Assembly: GCF_022179325.1 (NCBI RefSeq)
Contig: NZ_BPQQ01000037.1
Coordinates: 1-64,000, forward strand
Direction of reading: 5' to 3'
DNA length: 64,000 nt
Source of the DNA: Methylobacterium isbiliense
GTDB lineage: Bacteria > Pseudomonadota > Alphaproteobacteria > Rhizobiales > Beijerinckiaceae
The notes beneath the pieces are model-generated. The model made no database searches. It was not told the origin of the DNA and saw only the letters and a program-made list of their open reading frames with translations. Positions within the stretch are counted from its first letter, which is position 1; every line of letters begins with the position of its first letter. The position numbers and the translations under genes are program-made. Shown one piece after another: positions 60,619 to 64,000 of this stretch.

Positions 60619-62172
60619 TTGCTGAGCGCCGTCATCCACCTCGTCCGGGGCCTGTGGGTCGGCTGGGTGATGGCGCGCGAGGGCGCGCTCGCCTTCGTCG
60701 ACGCCGCCGCGCTGCCGCCGCACCTGCGGGTCTTCCTGCGGCTCGGCCGCAAGCTGGAGCGCCGCGGCCTCGGGCCCACCGCGCGGCTGCCCGCCGCCCT
60801 GACGCGGCTCGGGCCATCCTACGTCAAGTTCGGCCAGTTCCTGGCGACCCGGCCGGACATCGTGGGCGTCGCCGCCGCGCGGGACCTGGAGCGGCTGCAG
60901 GACCGGGTGCCGCCGTTCCCGCAGGCGATCGCGGTCGCCACCGTGGAGGAGGCGCTCGGGCGGCCGATCACCGCCGTGTTCCTGTCCTTCAGCGCGCCGG
61001 TCGCCGCCGCCTCCATCGCCCAGGTCCACCAGGCCCGCATGCGCGAGCCGAACGGGTCCGAGCGGACCATCGCCGTCAAGGTGATGCGGCCGGGCGTGCG
61101 CGAGCGCTTCGCCCGCGATATCCAGGCGATGCGCTTCATGGCCCGGGTGGTGGAGATCCTGCGCCCGGAGGCGGAGCGGCTGCGCCCGCGCGAGGTGGTC
61201 GAGACGCTGGCCCGTTCGGTGGCGATGGAGATGGACCTGCGCCTGGAGGCGGCGGCCCTCTCGGAATTCGCCGAGAACATCAAGGGCGACACCGACTTCC
61301 GGGTGCCGCAGCCGATCTGGGAGCTCACCGGCCGCGACGTGCTGGCGAGCGAGTGGATCGACGGCATCCGCCTCAACGACCGGCCCGCCATCGTGGAGGC
61401 CGGGCACGACGTCGCGGCGCTCGGGCGAACGGTGATCCAGTCCTTCCTGCGCCACGCGATCCGGGACGGCTTCTTCCACGCCGACATGCATCCGGGCAAC
61501 CTGTTCGTGGACCCGATGGGCCGCCTGGCGGCGGTCGATTTCGGCATCATGGGCCGGCTCGGCATCAAGGAGCGCCGCTTCCTCGCCGAGATCCTGCTCG
61601 GCTTCATCCTGCGCGACTACCGGCGCGTGGCCGAGGTGCATTTCGAGGCGGGCTACGTGCCCGCGCATCACTCGGTCGACGACTTCGCGCAGGCGATCCG
61701 CGCCATCGGCGAGCCGATCCACCAGCGCCGGGCCGACGAGATCTCGATGGCCAAGGTGCTGACGCTCCTGTTCGACGTCACGGCACTGTTCGACATGAGC
61801 ACCCGCACCGAACTGGTGATGCTGCAGAAGACCATGGTGGTGGTGGAGGGCGTGGCGCGCTCGCTCGATCCGCGCCTGGACATGTGGACCACCGCCGAGC
61901 CGGTGGTGCGCACGTGGCTCGCGCGCAATCTCGGGCCGATCGGCCGGGTCGAACAGGCGGGCCGGGCCGCGCTGACGCTGGCCGACGTGCTGGCGGACGC
62001 CCCCGACCTGTCGCAGCGCCTCAAGCGCGTGCTGATCCGCCTCGACGAGAGCGCCCCGCGCGAGGGCGCCCGGCTCGAACGCCGGGCCCGGGCCGAGACG
62101 CGGCGCGCGCTGTGGTCGACGCTCGGGCTCTGGGCCATCGCGGGCGCGGTGCTGCTGCTCGCCCTGCGCTGA
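60619..62172 (+). CDS. ubiB: ubiquinone biosynthesis protein UbiB (ADCK-type kinase-like)
   Basis: A 517-residue atypical kinase required for ubiquinone synthesis. It has KFGQFLATRPDI (KxGQ motif), the Ala-rich loop PVAAASIAQVHQA, MEMDLRLEAAALSEF, HADMHPGNLFVDPMG (catalytic loop) and AAVDFGIMGRL (metal-binding DFG). A C-terminal hydrophobic helix (TLGLWAIAGAVLLLALR) anchors it to the membrane. TTG start at 60619 is used; no better ATG is close. Confidence 0.94.
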   Translation: MLSAVIHLVRGLWVGWVMAREGALAFVDAAALPPHLRVFLRLGRKLERRGLGPTARLPAALTRLGPSYVKFGQFLATRPDIVGVAAARDLERLQDRVPPFPQAIAVATVEEALGRPITAVFLSFSAPVAAASIAQVHQARMREPNGSERTIAVKVMRPGVRERFARDIQAMRFMARVVEILRPEAERLRPREVVETLARSVAMEMDLRLEAAALSEFAENIKGDTDFRVPQPIWELTGRDVLASEWIDGIRLNDRPAIVEAGHDVAALGRTVIQSFLRHAIRDGFFHADMHPGNLFVDPMGRLAAVDFGIMGRLGIKERRFLAEILLGFILRDYRRVAEVHFEAGYVPAHHSVDDFAQAIRAIGEPIHQRRADEISMAKVLTLLFDVTALFDMSTRTELVMLQKTMVVVEGVARSLDPRLDMWTTAEPVVRTWLARNLGPIGRVEQAGRAALTLADVLADAPDLSQRLKRVLIRLDESAPREGARLERRARAETRRALWSTLGLWAIAGAVLLLALR

Positions 62173-62339
62173 GCCGGCCGGCGGCGTGGACACGGGCCTT
62201 GCGCCCGGACATATCACGCGGAGGGCAGGGACCCGCGGCGCGCCGGAAGGACCCCCCGCCCCTGCGCAGAGACCGTCGGCCCGCCTCAGGAGAGGGATCC
62301 CGCCATGCAGTCCGGACCGTGCCGGTCGCCGAGGTGCGC

Positions 62340-63560
62340 ATGACCCTGCCGCTGGCGAACCGGCGGGTGCTGCTCGTGATCGGGGGCGGCATCGCGGCCT
62401 ACAAGTCGCTCGACCTGATCCGGCGCCTGCGCGAGCGCGGGGCGGCGGTGCGCTGCGTGCTGACCAAGGGGGCGCAATCCTTCGTCACGCCGCTCGCCGC
62501 CGGCGCGCTGTCGGGCGAGCGGGCGCATACCGACCTGTTCGACCGCGAGGACGAGGCCGATATCGGCCACATCAAGCTCGCCCGGCAGGCCGATGCCGTG
62601 GTGGTGGCGCCCGCCACCGCCAACCTGATGGCGCGCATGGCCGGGGGCCACGCGGACGACCTCGCCGCGACGGTGCTGCTCGCCACCTCGCTGCCGATCC
62701 TGATCGCCCCGGCGATGAACGTGCGGATGTGGCTGCACCCGGCGACGCAGCGCAACCTCGCGCTCCTGCGCCAGGACGGCGTCTCGGTGGTGGGGCCGAA
62801 TGTCGGGGCGATGGCGGAGGCCGAGACCGGGCCGGGCCGCATGGCCGAGCCGCAGGAGATCGTCGCGGCGCTGGTGGCGATGCTGGAGCGCCGCACCGCG
62901 CCGGGTGCGCTCGCGGGCCGCCACGTCCTCGTCACCTCGGGGCCGACCCACGAGCCGATCGATCCGGTGCGCTACATCGCCAACCGCTCGTCCGGCAAGC
63001 AGGGCCACGCCATCGCGGCCGCCGCGGCGCAAGCCGGCGCGCGCGTCACGCTGGTCTCGGGGCCGGTGACCCTGCCCGATCCGCCCGGCGTGGCCGTGGT
63101 GCGGGTCGAGACCGCGCGGGCGATGCTGGCGGCCGTCGAGGCGGCCTTGCCGGCCGACATCGCGGTCTTCGCCGCGGCCGTCGCCGATTGGCGGCCCGCC
63201 GCCGAGACGGGCGAGAAGATCAAGAAGGGCCCGGGGGGACCGCCCGGCCTCGCGCTCACCGAGAACCCCGACATCCTCGCCACCATCGCGCAGCGCGCCG
63301 CCGGGCGCCCCCCGCTCGTCGTCGGCTTCGCGGCCGAGACGCAGGCGGTGGTGGACAACGCCCGCGCCAAGATCGCCCGCAAGGGCTGCGACCTCATCGT
63401 CGCCAACGACGTCTCGGCAGCGACCGGCGTGATGGGCGGGGACCGCAACACCGTGCTGCTCGTCGGGCGCGACGGCTCGGTGGAGACATGGCCGACCCTC
63501 GACAAGGACGAGGTCGCCCGCCGCCTCGTCGCGCGCCTCGCCGCCCTCGCGGGCGCCTGA
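62340..63560 (+). CDS. coaBC: bifunctional phosphopantothenoylcysteine decarboxylase/phosphopantothenate-cysteine ligase
   Basis: A 406-residue fused enzyme making 4'-phosphopantetheine for CoA. The CoaC half has the FMN site GGGIAAYKSLDLIRRL, the active-site His in DIGHIKLARQADAVVVAPATANLMARMAGG and PAMNVRMW. The CoaB half from about residue 190 has VTSGPTHEPIDPVRYIANRSSGKQG, KIKKGPGG and GFAAET. Start at 62340 (MTLPLANRRVLLVIGGG); GTG starts a few codons upstream are possible. It lies 167 bp downstream of ubiB. Confidence 0.95.
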   Translation: MTLPLANRRVLLVIGGGIAAYKSLDLIRRLRERGAAVRCVLTKGAQSFVTPLAAGALSGERAHTDLFDREDEADIGHIKLARQADAVVVAPATANLMARMAGGHADDLAATVLLATSLPILIAPAMNVRMWLHPATQRNLALLRQDGVSVVGPNVGAMAEAETGPGRMAEPQEIVAALVAMLERRTAPGALAGRHVLVTSGPTHEPIDPVRYIANRSSGKQGHAIAAAAAQAGARVTLVSGPVTLPDPPGVAVVRVETARAMLAAVEAALPADIAVFAAAVADWRPAAETGEKIKKGPGGPPGLALTENPDILATIAQRAAGRPPLVVGFAAETQAVVDNARAKIARKGCDLIVANDVSAATGVMGGDRNTVLLVGRDGSVETWPTLDKDEVARRLVARLAALAGA

Positions 63561-63593
63561 CGGGACGTGGGGGCGATGCATTATACCGCATGG

Positions 63594-63611
63594 TCCGCGC
63601 CTTGGCGCGGA
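63594..63611 (+). terminator. hairpin downstream of coaBC
   Basis: TCCGCGC/GCGCGGA 7-bp stem with a 4-nt loop (CTTG), 34 bp past the coaBC stop. No T run follows. Confidence 0.4.
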
Positions 63612-63653
63612 GCGGGCCGGCCTTAGGCTTCCGGGGCATCGTCAGGAGGCCCC

Positions 63654-63860
63654 ATGCCCGTCATCCTCGTCGTCGCCCTCGTCTGCGCCTCCTCGATCGC
63701 CGCGAAGGACTGTACCCGCGAGACCGCGCAGGACGTGATCACCGCGCCCGCGCATTCGCCGCAGGAATGCCTGCTGATGGGGCCGACGCTGGTGGCCGGC
63801 GCCGGCCGCAGCGAGGACCGGACCACCTACGTCAAGACGCTGTGCGAGCGCCGGCGCTGA
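63654..63860 (+). CDS. small exported hypothetical protein
   Basis: A 68-residue product with a short signal-peptide-like start (PVILVVALVCASSIAAKDC) and a mature part with three Cys (KDCTRETAQD, SPQECLLMG, KTLCERRR). Family not recognised. Good start context after CAGGAGGCCCC. Confidence 0.6.
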   Translation: MPVILVVALVCASSIAAKDCTRETAQDVITAPAHSPQECLLMGPTLVAGAGRSEDRTTYVKTLCERRR

Positions 63861-63873
63861 CCGGCGCGCCGCT

Positions 63874-64000
63874 TCACCCGGCCGCGTAGAGCCCCTTGTG
63901 GGCGTCGCGCAGCAGGTTCTTCTGCACCTTGCCCATAGTGTTGCGCGGCAGTTCCTCGGCGAACAGCACCCGCTTGGGCAGCTTGAACTTGGCGAGCCGC
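63874..64000 (-). CDS. acyl-CoA/malonyl-CoA synthetase, C-terminal fragment (cut by window edge)
   Basis: Only the last 41 codons lie in the window. They read [20 protein letters not shown] then [21 protein letters not shown] and a TGA stop. The [14 protein letters not shown] motif holds the catalytic Lys of adenylate-forming enzymes. The surrounding residues match malonyl-CoA synthetases (MatB-like) better than generic acyl-CoA ligases. The 5' part is outside the window, so the identity is provisional. Confidence 0.75.
   Translation of the reverse strand, partial: RLAKFKLPKRVLFAEELPRNTMGKVQKNLLRDAHKGLYAAG

Overview
The window is about 72% G+C, densely coded and reads as chromosomal DNA of an alphaproteobacterium in the Hyphomicrobiales, most likely Methylobacterium or a close relative. 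This is inferred from the rhizobial-type flagellar locus (FtcR, FlaF, FlbT, a DUF1217 protein, a separate rod-binding protein), the accD-folC pairing with a zinc-ribbon-poor AccD, short OpgH, and overall composition. No rRNA, tRNA, CRISPR array, transposase or phage gene was seen.

Layout. 1-8.6 kb: Dps, an L,D-transpeptidase, a low-G+C membrane protein of unknown origin, an acyl-CoA dehydrogenase, an orphan TRAP-type binding protein, small envelope proteins and rpiA. 8.6-13.1 kb: an O-antigen-ligase-like protein, glutathione reductase (gor) and the periplasmic-glucan glucosyltransferase opgH. 13.1-16.4 kb: four overlapping plus-strand genes (non-zinc MDR dehydrogenase, PTPS-like protein with altered active site, GT4 glycosyltransferase, SAM methyltransferase) that look like a small uncharacterised biosynthetic operon. 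16.4-21.1 kb: a YbhN-like flippase/YbhP-like nuclease pair, an SDR, a D-2-hydroxyacid dehydrogenase and an SH3 protein.

21.2-36.8 kb: the flagellar block, all on the minus strand apart from a PilZ gene. In transcription order it is ftcR, a membrane protein, DUF1217, flgF, fliI, flgE, flgK, flgL, flaF, flbT, flgD, fliQ, flhA, fliR, a FliJ-like protein, a rod-binding protein, a FlgN-like protein and a FliL-like protein. A perfect CtrA-type box (TTAA-N7-TTAA) lies in the 644-bp gap upstream of ftcR, which suggests cell-cycle control of motility. A second FlaF-family gene lies at 47.5 kb.

37.4-47.0 kb: a YPDV-repeat protein, folC, accD and trpA (without trpB), an orphan betaine-type ABC ATPase, a LysR/isochorismatase divergent pair and priA, followed by a 34-bp palindromic direct repeat. 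47.1-54.7 kb: Trm112-like protein, small secreted proteins, a metallophosphoesterase, an exbB-exbD-tonB energy-transducing operon, a ROK-family kinase whose motifs are in circularly permuted order, and an orphan response regulator. 54.9-64.0 kb: a WD40 protein, GST, methionine aminopeptidase, a Sel1-repeat protein, mutM, ubiE-ubiB, coaBC and the 3' end of a malonyl-CoA-synthetase-like gene.

The most unusual items are the permuted ROK protein, the PTPS-like/GT/methyltransferase operon, the CtrA box before ftcR, the second FlaF and the palindromic repeat after priA. All functional statements rest on motif recognition from the sequence alone.
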